From JBFKQC01 sp041627895 (GTDB lineage Bacteria > Pseudomonadota > Alphaproteobacteria > Rhodobacterales > Rhodobacteraceae): 51,681 bases of DNA. Under the pieces are notes generated by a model that was not told the origin of the DNA, did not search any database, and saw nothing but the letters and a program-made list of their open reading frames with translations. Of the stretch, positions 16,665 to 24,863 are shown piece by piece (the first letter of the stretch is position 1; each line of letters begins with the position of its first letter). The translations under genes and the position numbers were made by a program. The stretch is taken from contig JBFKQC010000021.1 of assembly GCA_041627895.1 (NCBI GenBank), positions 1 through 51,681 on the forward strand, read 5' to 3'.

Positions 16665-17564
16665 ATGGCGGATATGGATCTGGGCGGCAGCGCCGGGACG
16701 GTCCAGGCGGACGGTCCGGGCGCCCTTGCGACGGTATTCAACTGGATTGGGGCTTCGATGTCGGTGGCGTTGGTCGCCGGATTGGCGGTATGGGGCTATC
16801 AGCTGGCAATGCGCGACGTCTCGGGCGTGCCGGTGATCCGGGCGCTGGAGGGGCCGATGCGCGTGGCGCCCGACGATCCGGGCGGCGAACAGGCGGCGCA
16901 TCAGGGGCTGGCGGTCAACTCGGTCGCCGCCGAGGGCGGGGCCGAGGGCCCGGCGGACCGGCTGATCCTGGCGCCCGCACCACTTGATCTGGCTGCCGAG
17001 GACCTGCCGCGCCCGCGCCTGGCCGGGACGCCCGCGGCGACCGCGGCGACCGCGGCGCCCGCCCTGCGGCCCGTGCGCGAGGACGTCGCGGGCCTTGCCG
17101 ACGAGCTGGCCGAGGGCGTGACGCCGCTGGCCGCGACCATCGCGCCGCCGGACCTCGCCTCGGCGGCGATCCCGGCCTCTGTCGCGGGCGTGTCGCGCTC
17201 GCCGTTCCCGAAACCGCGCCCGATCGGCGACCTGACCGCCGAGGCGGTGGCCAATACCGTTGCGCTGGCGGTCTCGGCGCCGTCGGTCGAGGTCGAGGCG
17301 GGCACGGTGCCCGTGGGCACCAGGCTGGTGCAGTTCGGCGCTTTCGACAGCCCCGATGCGGCGCGCGCCGAATGGGCCAAGCTCGACCGGCGGTTCACCG
17401 ACTTCCTGGTCGACAAGAAGCGGGTGATCCAGCGCGCGGTGTCCGGCGGCAAGACCTTCTACCGGCTGCGCGCGATGGGATTTGCCGACATCAACGATGC
17501 GCGGCGCTTCTGCTCGGCGCTGCTGGCCGAGCGGCAGGCCTGTATCCCGGTCGTCACGCGGTGA
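16665..17564 (+). CDS. SPOR domain-containing membrane protein
   Basis: This 299-residue protein has one membrane helix near residues 28-50. A long Ala/Pro/Gly-rich, probably disordered, periplasmic linker follows to about residue 210, and a C-terminal SPOR domain covers about residues 220-299 (RLVQFGAFDSPDAARAEW to YRLRAMGF). SPOR domains bind peptidoglycan stripped of stem peptides at division sites, so a role in septation or wall remodelling is likely. The next gene, nagZ, overlaps the stop by GTGA (17561-17564) and acts in wall recycling, which supports a cell-wall link. It follows argS after 83 bases. Confidence 0.88.
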   Translation: MADMDLGGSAGTVQADGPGALATVFNWIGASMSVALVAGLAVWGYQLAMRDVSGVPVIRALEGPMRVAPDDPGGEQAAHQGLAVNSVAAEGGAEGPADRLILAPAPLDLAAEDLPRPRLAGTPAATAATAAPALRPVREDVAGLADELAEGVTPLAATIAPPDLASAAIPASVAGVSRSPFPKPRPIGDLTAEAVANTVALAVSAPSVEVEAGTVPVGTRLVQFGAFDSPDAARAEWAKLDRRFTDFLVDKKRVIQRAVSGGKTFYRLRAMGFADINDARRFCSALLAERQACIPVVTR

Positions 17565-18571
17565 CGGCGACGGCGGCGATCCTGGGCTGCTACGGCCCGC
17601 GCCTGCGCCCCGACGAGCGCGCCTTTTTCGCCGAGGTCCAGCCCTGGGGGTTCATCCTGTTCGCGCGCAACTGCGAGACCCCGGACCAGGTGCGCCGCCT
17701 GACCGACGGCCTGCGCGAGGCGGTGGGGCGCCCCGCGCCGGTGCTGATCGACCAGGAGGGCGGGCGCGTGCAGCGCATCGCGCCGCCGCACTGGCGCCGC
17801 TGGCTGCCGCCGCTCGAACAGATGGAAACCGCCGGCCCCTCGGGCGGGCCGCGGGCGATGTACCTGCGCTACCGGATCATCGCCGAGGAATTGCGCGACA
17901 TCGGCATCGACGTCAATTGTGCGCCGATGGCCGACATCGCCGAGCCCTTCACCCATCCGGTGCTGCGAAACCGCTGCTACGGCAGCGACCCGGCCACGGT
18001 CACGGCCGCGGCGCGCGGCGTGGCCGAGGGGCTTCTGGACGGCGGCGTGCTGCCGGTGCTGAAACACGTTCCCGGACATGGCCGCGCCTTCGTCGACAGC
18101 CACGAGACGCTGCCGCTGGTCGACGCCCCGGCCGAGGCGCTCTGGCGCCACGATTTCGCGCCGTTCAAGGCGCTGTCCGGCCTGCCGATGGCGATGACGT
18201 CGCATGTGGTCTATGCCGCCTTCGACGCCGAAAGGCCGGCCACGACCTCGCCGGAGATGATCCGGCTGATCCGCGACGAGATAGGGATCGGCGGGCTGCT
18301 GATGACCGACGACATCTCGATGCAGGCGCTTTCGGGCGACCTGTTGGCCCGGTCGCGCGCCGCGCTGGCGGCGGGTTGCGACATCGTCCTGCACTGCAAC
18401 GGCGAGATCGGCGAGATGCGGCTGGTGGCCGAGGCCGCCGGCCCGATGACCCCGGCGGCGGCGGCCCGCGCAGAGGCGGCGCTGGGCGCCCGCCGGGCGG
18501 TGCGGCCCATTGACATTGCGGCGGCGGAGGCCGAGCTTGAGGCGCTGCTCGCGGGACCGGTGCATGGCTGA
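17561..18571 (+). CDS. nagZ: Beta-N-acetylhexosaminidase of peptidoglycan recycling (GH3)
   Basis: This 336-residue cytoplasmic glycoside hydrolase removes GlcNAc from anhydro-muropeptides. GH3 NagZ marks include LIDQEGGRVQRI, the KHVPGHGRAFVDSHETLPLVD loop carrying the His/Asp dyad, and MTDDISMQAL with the nucleophile Asp. The start is GTG 17561, which overlaps the SPOR gene stop by four bases; starting further upstream would run deep into the SPOR frame. The 3' end overlaps scpA by eight bases. Length is normal for NagZ. Confidence 0.93.
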   Translation: MTATAAILGCYGPRLRPDERAFFAEVQPWGFILFARNCETPDQVRRLTDGLREAVGRPAPVLIDQEGGRVQRIAPPHWRRWLPPLEQMETAGPSGGPRAMYLRYRIIAEELRDIGIDVNCAPMADIAEPFTHPVLRNRCYGSDPATVTAAARGVAEGLLDGGVLPVLKHVPGHGRAFVDSHETLPLVDAPAEALWRHDFAPFKALSGLPMAMTSHVVYAAFDAERPATTSPEMIRLIRDEIGIGGLLMTDDISMQALSGDLLARSRAALAAGCDIVLHCNGEIGEMRLVAEAAGPMTPAAAARAEAALGARRAVRPIDIAAAEAELEALLAGPVHG

Positions 18572-19352
18572 ACCGAACCTCGATAACGTGACCTCCGTCG
18601 ACGCCCGCCGCGCCGCCGAGGCGCTGATCGTCGATGTCGACGGCTTCGAGGGCCCGCTCGATCTGCTGTTGACGCTGAGCCGCACGCAGAAGGTCGACCT
18701 GCGCGCGATCTCGGTCCTGCAACTGGCCGAGCAGTATCTGGGATTCATCCGCGAAGCCAAGACATTGCGGATCGAACTTGCAGCAGACTACCTGGTGATG
18801 GCGGCCTGGCTGGCATTCCTGAAATCACGCCTGCTGCTGCCGCCCGATCCTGCGGACGAGGGCCCCAGCGGCGAGGAATTGGCGGCGCATCTGGCGTTCC
18901 AGCTCGAGCGGCTGCAGGCGATGCGCGAGCAGGCCGCGCAATTGATGGCGCGCGACCAGAAGGGGCGCGACTTTTTCGTGTGCGGCGTCCCCGAGGACGT
19001 CACCCGCACGCGGCGCATCACCCACACGGCGACGCTTTTGGACCTGATGCAGGCCTATTCCCGCATCCGCACGCGCGACGATTTCCGCCCCTACACGATG
19101 GACCGCGACCGCGTGCTGACCATGGAACAGGCGCTTGACCGGATGCGGCCGCTGCTTGGCTTCGCCGGCGACTGGACCGACCTTTCGTCCTATCTTCCCG
19201 AGGGCTGGGGCGACGATCCGGGGATGCGGCGGTCCGCCACCGCGGCAACCTTCGCCGCCTCGCTGGAACTGGCCAAGGAAGGGCGGATCGAGATCCGCCA
19301 GGCCGAGACCTACGCGCCGATCCAGATCCGCCGGAAGAACGCCGATGGCTGA
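18564..19352 (+). CDS. scpA: Segregation and condensation protein A
   Basis: This 262-residue kleisin subunit bridges SMC heads in the bacterial condensin complex. The N-terminal winged segment has the family signature DGFEGPLDLLLTLSRTQKVDLRAISVLQLAEQY (about residues 27-59). The start ATG 18564 lies inside the end of nagZ (eight-base overlap). The stop overlaps the scpB start in the same way, so SMC accessory subunits are made in a coupled manner. The smc gene itself is not in the window. Confidence 0.94.
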   Translation: MAEPNLDNVTSVDARRAAEALIVDVDGFEGPLDLLLTLSRTQKVDLRAISVLQLAEQYLGFIREAKTLRIELAADYLVMAAWLAFLKSRLLLPPDPADEGPSGEELAAHLAFQLERLQAMREQAAQLMARDQKGRDFFVCGVPEDVTRTRRITHTATLLDLMQAYSRIRTRDDFRPYTMDRDRVLTMEQALDRMRPLLGFAGDWTDLSSYLPEGWGDDPGMRRSATAATFAASLELAKEGRIEIRQAETYAPIQIRRKNADG

Positions 19353-20007
19353 GCGCGAGGCCGAGGAGAGCCTGTTCGAGGCCCCGCCGCTGGCCGAGCA
19401 GGAGCGGATGGCCGAGGCGATCCTGTTTGCGTCGGCCGAGCCGGTGACGGTTGCGGAACTGAACGCGCGGATGCCGCATGGCTCGGACGCGGCCGAGGCG
19501 CTGGTGCACCTGAAGAAGCGCTACGAGGGGCGCGGCGTGAACCTGGTGCGGGTGGGCGACGCCTGGGCGCTGCGCACCGCGCCGGACCTCGGCTTTCTGA
19601 TGCAGAAAGAGGTCGTCGAGACCCGCAAGCTGTCGCGCGCGGCGATCGAGACGCTGGCGATCATCGCCTATCACCAGCCGGTCACCCGCGCCGAGATCGA
19701 AGAGATCAGGGGCGTCAGCGTCAGCCGCGGCACGGTCGACCAGCTGCTGGAACTGGAATGGGTGCGCTTCGGGCGGCGCAAGATGACGCCGGGGCGGCCG
19801 GTAACCTACATGGTGACCGACGAATTCCTCGACCATTTCGGGCTGGAAAGCGCCCGCGACCTGCCGGGGCTGAAAGAATTGCGCGCCGCGGGGCTTCTCG
19901 ACAACCGCCCGCCGGCCGGCAACCTTGCGCTGGGGCAGGGCGGCGCCGAGGACGACGACGAGGATGCCGAAGAGGCCGAGGACCAGGGCGAGATGTTCGG
20001 GGACTGA
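19345..20007 (+). CDS. scpB: Segregation and condensation protein B
   Basis: This 220-residue partner of ScpA has two winged-helix domains. The most telling stretch is LSRAAIETLAIIAYHQPVTRAEIEEIRG, followed by SVSRGTVDQLLELEWVR and GRPVTYMVTDEFLDHFGL, all standard ScpB. The acidic C-terminus (about 20 residues of Asp/Glu) is common in alphaproteobacterial ScpB. ATG 19345 overlaps the scpA stop by eight bases. It dimerises and binds the ScpA centre in the SMC-ScpAB complex. Confidence 0.94.
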   Translation: MAEREAEESLFEAPPLAEQERMAEAILFASAEPVTVAELNARMPHGSDAAEALVHLKKRYEGRGVNLVRVGDAWALRTAPDLGFLMQKEVVETRKLSRAAIETLAIIAYHQPVTRAEIEEIRGVSVSRGTVDQLLELEWVRFGRRKMTPGRPVTYMVTDEFLDHFGLESARDLPGLKELRAAGLLDNRPPAGNLALGQGGAEDDDEDAEEAEDQGEMFGD

Positions 20008-20064
20008 CCGCAAATCGGCCGCAATTCGCGGCTATGATATGCGGCGAGGCAGACGGAGGGGCAA

Positions 20065-20283
20065 ATGAACGCCAACCAGATCGTCAACATGGTGATGCGG
20101 CTTTTCGTGCGGAAGGCGCTGAGCCGCGGCATCGACGCGGGCTTTGACATGATGTCCAAACGCCGGGGCGCGGCCGACCCGCAGGACCCCGACGCCGCGC
20201 GCAGGCAACAGGCCGCGGGCCGCGAAAACGCGAAACGTGCCAAGGACATGATGCGTCTCGGCCGCCGGATCGGCCGGTTCTGA
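20065..20283 (+). CDS. Small basic conserved hypothetical protein
   Basis: This 72-residue protein is preceded by a strong ribosome site (GGAGGGG, eight bases before ATG). The first half is amphipathic or hydrophobic (NQIVNMVMRLFVRKALSRGIDAGFDMM); the rest is rich in Arg, Lys and Ala. I do not recognise a named family. Its place directly after scpB and just before a good terminator suggests it is the last cistron of the nagZ-scpAB unit. It could be a small membrane-associated or nucleic-acid-binding protein. Confidence 0.7.
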   Translation: MNANQIVNMVMRLFVRKALSRGIDAGFDMMSKRRGAADPQDPDAARRQQAAGRENAKRAKDMMRLGRRIGRF

Positions 20284-20350
20284 GCCGGGCAAGACCTGCC
20301 TAATCGAGCGCTTCCGCGCGCTCTTTTTCAACATGCCGAGAGGCGACGCG
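20284..20350 (+). repeat. Dispersed terminator-like repeat, copy 2 (after the scpAB unit)
   Basis: This matches 14653-14720 over about 67 bases (about three quarters identical by eye), with the shared 20-mer at 20308-20327. Both copies begin immediately at or before the stop of the upstream gene and end in GGCGACGCG, so more than just a hairpin is conserved. Confidence 0.6.
20306..20328 (+). terminator. Rho-independent terminator after the scpB operon
   Basis: GAGCGC (20306-20311), a six-base loop, GCGCTC (20318-20323) and then TTTTT (20324-20328). It lies 23 bases after the stop of the small protein gene on the same strand. Confidence 0.75.
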
Positions 20351-20382
20351 TCATGGCCGACCTGTCGCCGACCGTCAGCCGG

Positions 20383-20790
20383 TCAGGGCGTGCCGCCCCC
20401 GCGCGCCGGGCGCTCCGCGGCGCCGGGCCGGCCCAGCACCGCGGCGAGCGCGATCCAGAACGCGGTGCGCAGGGTCATTGCGCCGACCGTGCGCATCTCG
20501 AAGGCGCCGCCGGCCAGGATGTGCAGACCGAAGGCGGCAAAGACGATCACCAGGGCGGCGGCGAGAAGCCAGGCCAGCCAGGTGCCCCACGGCCTGCCGG
20601 AATAGATCGCCGCCCCGGCAAGGACATAAAGCGCACCGGTGAGGAAATTGAACCACAGGACGAAGGGCACGGCGTCGCCCGGATCGGCCCCGCCGAACAG
20701 CGCCCTGCCGCCCGAGACGAGCGAGAGCAGGCCGAAGACGATGGCAATGGCGGCGAAGATGCGGAGTCCGGTCGGGACGGGTCTGGACAT
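20383..20790 (-). CDS. Small integral membrane protein of unknown function
   Basis: This 135-residue protein has four predicted membrane helices (about residues 8-28, 42-62, 70-92 and 103-122) and short loops; the C-terminus is Arg/Pro-rich and hydrophilic. No enzymatic motif is visible and I cannot name a family. It stands alone on the minus strand, convergent with the scpAB unit. An AT-rich palindrome lies about 55 bases upstream of its start and may control it. The coding call rests on the strong hydrophobic pattern and good third-position GC bias. Confidence 0.7.
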   Translation of the reverse strand: MSRPVPTGLRIFAAIAIVFGLLSLVSGGRALFGGADPGDAVPFVLWFNFLTGALYVLAGAAIYSGRPWGTWLAWLLAAALVIVFAAFGLHILAGGAFEMRTVGAMTLRTAFWIALAAVLGRPGAAERPARGGGTP

Positions 20791-20842
20791 GCGAGACCTC
20801 CGGTCAAATCGGGGCCGCCGGGCCTGGCGGCCTGGTTCTCAT

Positions 20843-20852
20843 ATGTATACAT
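20843..20852. promoter_or_regulatory. AT-rich palindrome ATGTATACAT, possible operator
   Basis: A perfect 10-base palindrome in an AT-rich island of about 40 bases, in otherwise GC-rich DNA, upstream of the small membrane protein gene. TGTATACA cores are used by several GntR-family regulators. A TTGAAA sequence on the minus strand (20875-20870) could be a -35 box, but no convincing -10 box sits at the right distance. Confidence 0.35.
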
Positions 20853-20949
20853 GCGATTTTGTATATTCGTTTCAACCCGTCCGGCTGGAATCCCGGTGGC
20901 CGGGAACCGGGTCTGCGCCGGGTCGGCGCGTCATGTCCCGGCAGACGCA

Positions 20950-20985
20950 AAGGCGCCCGGGGGCCGTGTCGGCTTCGGGCGCCTT
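20950..20985 (-). terminator. Hairpin after the secreted protein gene at 21104
   Basis: A ten-base-pair stem (AAGGCGCCCG with CGGGCGCCTT) around a 16-base loop, followed on the minus strand by TTTGC. It lies about 120 bases past the stop of the upstream minus-strand gene. The rest of 20791-21103 holds the AT-rich palindrome and no supportable gene. Confidence 0.45.
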
Positions 20986-21103
20986 CCGGTCAACGGACCC
21001 GGCGTTGCGCCTGCCTCAGTGCGGCATCTCCGCATCCGGCGGCCCGGAGGCGCGTCGTATCGGGCGGTGGCCTGGATGATTTTCCGCAGCGGCTCTTTGC
21101 GAC

Positions 21104-21934
21104 CTATTCGGCGAATACGCTCAGTTCGATCAGTCCGGTATTGCCGCCGCTGCTGTCGATCACGTCGAGCCGCAGCGTTGCGGTTTCGGCCTGAAGCGCA
21201 AAGCGGTAGGGCCGGTCGGCGCCGGGCAGATCGAAGGGACCATGGACCTTTCCCGCATCGTCGGTCAGCGTGAATCGGGTGATCCGCGCGGTGCCGTCGG
21301 ACATCGAGCGCGACCAGACCTCGACCGCGCCGATCTCTGCCCGCTCGCCCAGGGCGATCTCGATGAATGCCGCGTCGCCGTCGCCGTTCGAGGACCACGC
21401 GGTGCCGCGGCTGCCGTCGATGGCACCGTTGGCGCCCCAGGCGCCTTCGTTCGGTGCGCCGCCGTAGTTGCTGCTGACTGCGACCACCTGCGCGCCCTCG
21501 GAGAGCTTGGCAAGGTCGCGCGGCGCGGCGACCGCGGCCAGCGTTCGGAAATTCTGCACCGGGCCGAGATAGAGCGTGCCGTCCGCGCCGGTGCCCTGCA
21601 CGCGGAAGAAATACTCGGTGTCGGGCCGGAGACCGCTGAGGATCGGGTGATGGTCGGAATGCGCGCTGCCGTCCATGTCGTCGTCGACGGCGATGCGGCC
21701 GAAGGCCGGGCTGTCGCCATAGACCACCGAGCAGGCCAGCGGCACCGAAGAGCGGAACAGGATGACCGCCTCGGTGTCGGTGATGTCACTGACCACCGGC
21801 AAGCTGCCACCGCCGGCTTCGTCGACCGACAGGGCCTCGACCGTGATCGGTTCGGCCATGGCGGGCAGGGCGAGGGCACCGGCCACGAGCGCGAGGCAAA
21901 GGATGGACGGGCCTGACCATGATGTCTCGCGCAT
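21104..21934 (-). CDS. Secreted protein with fibronectin III-like and discoidin (F5/8 C)-like parts
   Basis: This 276-residue exported protein starts at ATG 21934, behind AGGGGAG. A signal peptide ends near AMA at about residue 27. Residues about 40-135 resemble the fibronectin/purple acid phosphatase N-terminal fold (PVVSDITDTEAVILFRSS, then GLRPDTEYFFRVQGTG). The C-terminal part resembles an F5/8 type C carbohydrate-binding module (GAWGANGAIDGSRGTAWSS, IEIALGERAEIGAVEVWS). No catalytic domain follows, so it may be a surface or sugar-binding protein. It lies 107 bases downstream of another secreted protein gene on the same strand. Confidence 0.7.
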   Translation of the reverse strand: MRETSWSGPSILCLALVAGALALPAMAEPITVEALSVDEAGGGSLPVVSDITDTEAVILFRSSVPLACSVVYGDSPAFGRIAVDDDMDGSAHSDHHPILSGLRPDTEYFFRVQGTGADGTLYLGPVQNFRTLAAVAAPRDLAKLSEGAQVVAVSSNYGGAPNEGAWGANGAIDGSRGTAWSSNGDGDAAFIEIALGERAEIGAVEVWSRSMSDGTARITRFTLTDDAGKVHGPFDLPGADRPYRFALQAETATLRLDVIDSSGGNTGLIELSVFAE

Positions 21935-22041
21935 TCGGATGCTCCCCTGATACTGCTGCCAGATCAACCGGCTGACGCCTTGGCGCCAGCCGGAGAGGCC
22001 TCAATGTGCCTCGCGGATGCGCGAATTGCACATCACAAAGA

Positions 22042-22674
22042 CTACATCGCGGGCTTGAACACCGTGAACTGCAGGTCCTCGCAGGGCGCGTTCGGCCATT
22101 TCTCGTCGCATCCGCCCGCGAAGGAATTGACAGCCTCGTTCTGCACCTCCGGCGCGACCTTGCCGTGGGTGCGAATGACCGAGTGGACCTCTGCCTTGTG
22201 TGCGTCGAGCAGTCCGGGCCCGCCCATGGCCTCGGTCGTGTCGCCCACCGGCAGATGGCCGCGGAAGCTTGCCATGCCGCCCTCGGGGATGATCAGCCCG
22301 TCGGCGCGCAGAATCGAGATCTTGGCGGCCTCCCAGCCCTCGGGGTTGATCGGAACCGATCCGTCGGGGCTGTCGGCGATGTTGCCCGACGCATCCATCA
22401 GCAGCACGTCGTCCTCGCCGCACTCGCCGCCCGAGCATTGCGAGGGATCGTTGAACACCACCCACCACATGGTCACCGCGTCGCCAGGCGTCAGTTCCTG
22501 GGTGTCGACGGTCATGTAGACGCCGTTGTCCATCCGCGTGAGCATCGCCTTGGCGCCCTCGATGACGGACTGGTCGGCAAAGCGATGAACGCTGGTTTCC
22601 TGCATGGCGCTTCCGGCGATGGCAGCGACTGGCAGAAGCGCAGTACAAAAAGTTGCTTGCAACAGTTTACGCAT
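22042..22674 (-). CDS. Secreted protein of unknown function
   Basis: This 210-residue exported protein starts at ATG 22674, behind GGGAGAGG. The signal peptide (RKLLQATFCTALLPVAAIAG) is followed by a mature domain with an acidic, cysteine-containing loop (CSGGECGEDDVLL) and a second Cys pair near the C-terminus (GGCDEKWPNAPCED), suggesting disulfides in the periplasm or outside. TPGDAVTMWWVVFN suggests a beta-sandwich. I do not recognise the family. An inverted repeat CTGCCG-G-CGGCAG (22752-22764) upstream might be regulatory. Confidence 0.65.
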   Translation of the reverse strand: MRKLLQATFCTALLPVAAIAGSAMQETSVHRFADQSVIEGAKAMLTRMDNGVYMTVDTQELTPGDAVTMWWVVFNDPSQCSGGECGEDDVLLMDASGNIADSPDGSVPINPEGWEAAKISILRADGLIIPEGGMASFRGHLPVGDTTEAMGGPGLLDAHKAEVHSVIRTHGKVAPEVQNEAVNSFAGGCDEKWPNAPCEDLQFTVFKPAM

Positions 22675-22800
22675 GTTCCTCTCCCACAATGATTTTTCAC
22701 GGACGCCGCCAGCAGACAAGGCGCCGTCTGAAATCAAGTTCGCTACTAATGCTGCCGGCGGCAGACATCTTTAATAGCACGAATCGCGCCGGTATTCACG

Positions 22801-23892
22801 TTATGCAGCCACGGCGCGAAAATGCTTGCTGAGCTTCAGCCCCTGGCCCTGGTAGTTCGAGGCGATCCCGGCGCCGTAAAGCCGGGCGGGCCGCGCGGCC
22901 ATCCGTTCGTAGACCAGCCGGCCCACGGTCTGGCCGTGCTCGAGCACGAAGGGCGCCTCGTGGCACCGGACCTCCAGGACCCCGCGCGCGCCCGCGCCGC
23001 CGGCCTCGGCATGGCCGAAGCCCGGGTCGAAGAAGCCCGCGTAATGTACCCGGAACTCGCCCACCATGGCGAGATAGGGCGCCATCTCGGCGGCGAAATC
23101 CGGCGGGATGTGCACCGCCTCGCGGCTGACGAGGATGTAGAACGCGCCCGGGTCGAGGATGATGCGGGCGTCCTTGGTCCGGATTTCCTCCCAGTACTCC
23201 GCCGGGTCGTACTGCCCGATCCGGTCGAGGTCGATCACCCCGCTATGCGGCTTGGCGCGGTAGCCCACAAGGTCGGTGCCCCCGGGCCTGAGATCGACCG
23301 AAAAGCCCAGGCCGCCGCCGAACACCGGCGCGTCGCCGCTGACGAGGCCCAGCCTTGCGTGCAACTCGGCAAGCTCGGCGTCGCTCAGCACCGCCTGGCC
23401 GGCGCGGAAGCGGATCTGGTTCAGCCGCATTCCCGGCCGCACCAGCACTGAGAACGAGCGCGGGCAGATTTCGGCAAAGAGCGGACCTGCATAACCCGCC
23501 GGAATCCGGTCGAATTCGACGCCGCCATCGGTAATCGCGCGCGTCAGCAGGTCAAGCCGCCCGGTCGAGGACTTGGCGTTCGCCACGGCCTGAACGCTTT
23601 CGGGCAGCGCCAGCCGCTCGATCAGCGGCACGACGTAGACGCAGCCCTTTTCCAGCACCGCGCCGCCGGTCAGGTCGACCTCGTGCATGGTGAACTCGGC
23701 CAGCCGGTCGGCGACCGATTGCCCGGCGCCGGCGAGGAACGAGGCGCGGACGCGCCAGGCGCGGGTGCCGAGGCGCAAATCCAGCGACGCCGGTTGCAGC
23801 TGTTCGGGCAGGATCGGCGGATCGCCGGCGATGGCGCCGTCGCCGATCAGCCCCTCGATCGCATGGTCGGGCAGCACGCCGGGTCCCTGCAT
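22801..23892 (-). CDS. dcd: 2'-deoxycytidine 5'-triphosphate deaminase, two-domain form
   Basis: This 363-residue enzyme converts dCTP to dUTP for thymidylate synthesis. It is about twice the length of E. coli Dcd because two dUTPase-fold halves are joined. The first half carries LQPASLDLRLG and NAKSSTGRLDLLTR, the latter holding the conserved Ser-Ser-x-x-Arg and catalytic region. The second has IILDPGAFYILVSREAVHIP, GEFRVHYAGFFDPGFG and HEAPFVLEHGQTVGRLVYE. The long form is widespread in alphaproteobacteria, so this is not a unique fusion. ATG 23892 gives a normal N-terminus. It lies just beyond the tRNA-Pro gene on the same strand. Confidence 0.9.
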   Translation of the reverse strand: MQGPGVLPDHAIEGLIGDGAIAGDPPILPEQLQPASLDLRLGTRAWRVRASFLAGAGQSVADRLAEFTMHEVDLTGGAVLEKGCVYVVPLIERLALPESVQAVANAKSSTGRLDLLTRAITDGGVEFDRIPAGYAGPLFAEICPRSFSVLVRPGMRLNQIRFRAGQAVLSDAELAELHARLGLVSGDAPVFGGGLGFSVDLRPGGTDLVGYRAKPHSGVIDLDRIGQYDPAEYWEEIRTKDARIILDPGAFYILVSREAVHIPPDFAAEMAPYLAMVGEFRVHYAGFFDPGFGHAEAGGAGARGVLEVRCHEAPFVLEHGQTVGRLVYERMAARPARLYGAGIASNYQGQGLKLSKHFRAVAA

Positions 23893-23943
23893 CGCCTCCC
23901 CCGATAGGCAAACGCCCGCGGCGGATGCGCGGGCGGTGTCGTT

Positions 23944-24020
23944 TGGTCGGGCTAGCAGGACTTGAACCTGCGACCTTCCGTCCCCCAGACGGACGCGCTA
24001 CCAGACTGCGCCATAGCCCG
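23944..24020 (-). tRNA. tRNA-Pro(GGG)
   Basis: A complete cloverleaf: acceptor CGGGCTA/TAGCCCG, D arm GCGC/GCGC, anticodon stem TCCGT/ACGGA with loop CTGGGGG (anticodon GGG, which reads CCC and CCU), T arm GCAGG-TTCAAGT-CCTGC, discriminator A and an encoded CCA at 23946-23944. No direct repeat of the tRNA 3' end was seen nearby, so there is no sign of an integrated element. Confidence 0.96.
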
Positions 24021-24071
24021 ACGTGGGGGCCGTTTTACCCGATTGGCCGCCCGGGGCAAGTGCGGAAGTGC

Positions 24072-24851
24072 CTATCCTACCGGGGGCGTGGTGTCCGTCG
24101 CCATGCGGTCGCGCAGCGCGCGCAATCGCGCCACCAGCGGGCCGAGGGCGTCCGCGTCGGCGCGCGCGCCGCCGGCAAGCCGGCCGGCAACGCGTTCCGC
24201 GACGCCCGGCGCGGTGTCCGGCTCGGGGATGTCCGGCAGCGTGACGGGCCGCGGCGCGGCCGGCTCTGGCGCGGGTTCGGGCGGTTCTGCCGCCTCCGGC
24301 TCTGCCGCCTCTGCCGGGGCGGGTTCTGCCTCTGCCGCCGCGGCGACATCGTCGCCGATATCGGGCTGCAGCGCGGCCGTCTCCGGCGCGGCGGGCTCTG
24401 GCGCAGGCCGGGGCCGGCGCAGGAAGGCCGGGATATCGTCGTCGGCGGGCGAATCGGTCGCCGCCGCGGCGGTGCCGCCCGGCCCGGCATCGGCCGGCGC
24501 CTCTGCCGCAGCGGGCCTCAGCGGGAGGACCTTGGCGGTATCTTCCACCGCCTCGTCCGGCTCGTCCTGTCCCGGATCGACCGGCGGAGACAGCCCCGCG
24601 ACGTGTTTCACGCCCTCTTCGCGAAGGATTTTCTGCACGCCGCGGATCGTCAGTCCGTCGTCGTGCAAAAGCTTCTTGATCCCGCCCAGCAGCGCCATGT
24701 CGGCCGGGCGGTAGTACCGCCGCCCGCCGGCGCGCTTCACCGGCTTGACCTGGGGAAACCGCGACTCCCAGAACCTGAGCACATGGGTGGGCGTACCCAA
24801 CCAGTCGGCGACTTCGCTGATCGTGCGAAAGGCGTCGGGAGATTTGTTCAT
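24072..24851 (-). CDS. MerR family transcriptional regulator
   Basis: This 259-residue protein has an N-terminal MerR winged helix (about residues 8-80): TISEVADWLGTPTHVLRFWESRFPQVKP, then RRYYRPADMALLGGIKKLL. The following 170 residues are a Pro/Ala/Glu-rich, probably disordered region with no typical MerR dimer helix or effector domain. Alphaproteobacteria usually carry this regulator directly after ihfA, as here (12-base gap), so the two probably share a transcript. The target genes are not known to me. Confidence 0.88.
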   Translation of the reverse strand: MNKSPDAFRTISEVADWLGTPTHVLRFWESRFPQVKPVKRAGGRRYYRPADMALLGGIKKLLHDDGLTIRGVQKILREEGVKHVAGLSPPVDPGQDEPDEAVEDTAKVLPLRPAAAEAPADAGPGGTAAAATDSPADDDIPAFLRRPRPAPEPAAPETAALQPDIGDDVAAAAEAEPAPAEAAEPEAAEPPEPAPEPAAPRPVTLPDIPEPDTAPGVAERVAGRLAGGARADADALGPLVARLRALRDRMATDTTPPVG

Positions 24852-24863
24852 ACGTTCAGTGCC

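Noticed and set aside
22801..23892. Two-domain dCTP deaminase as a novel fusion
   Set aside because: The long form is, to my knowledge, a normal variant in alphaproteobacteria.
23944..24020. tRNA-Pro as an attachment site of an integrated element
   Set aside because: No integrase gene and no direct repeat of the tRNA 3' end were found in the flanks; neighbouring genes are core genes.
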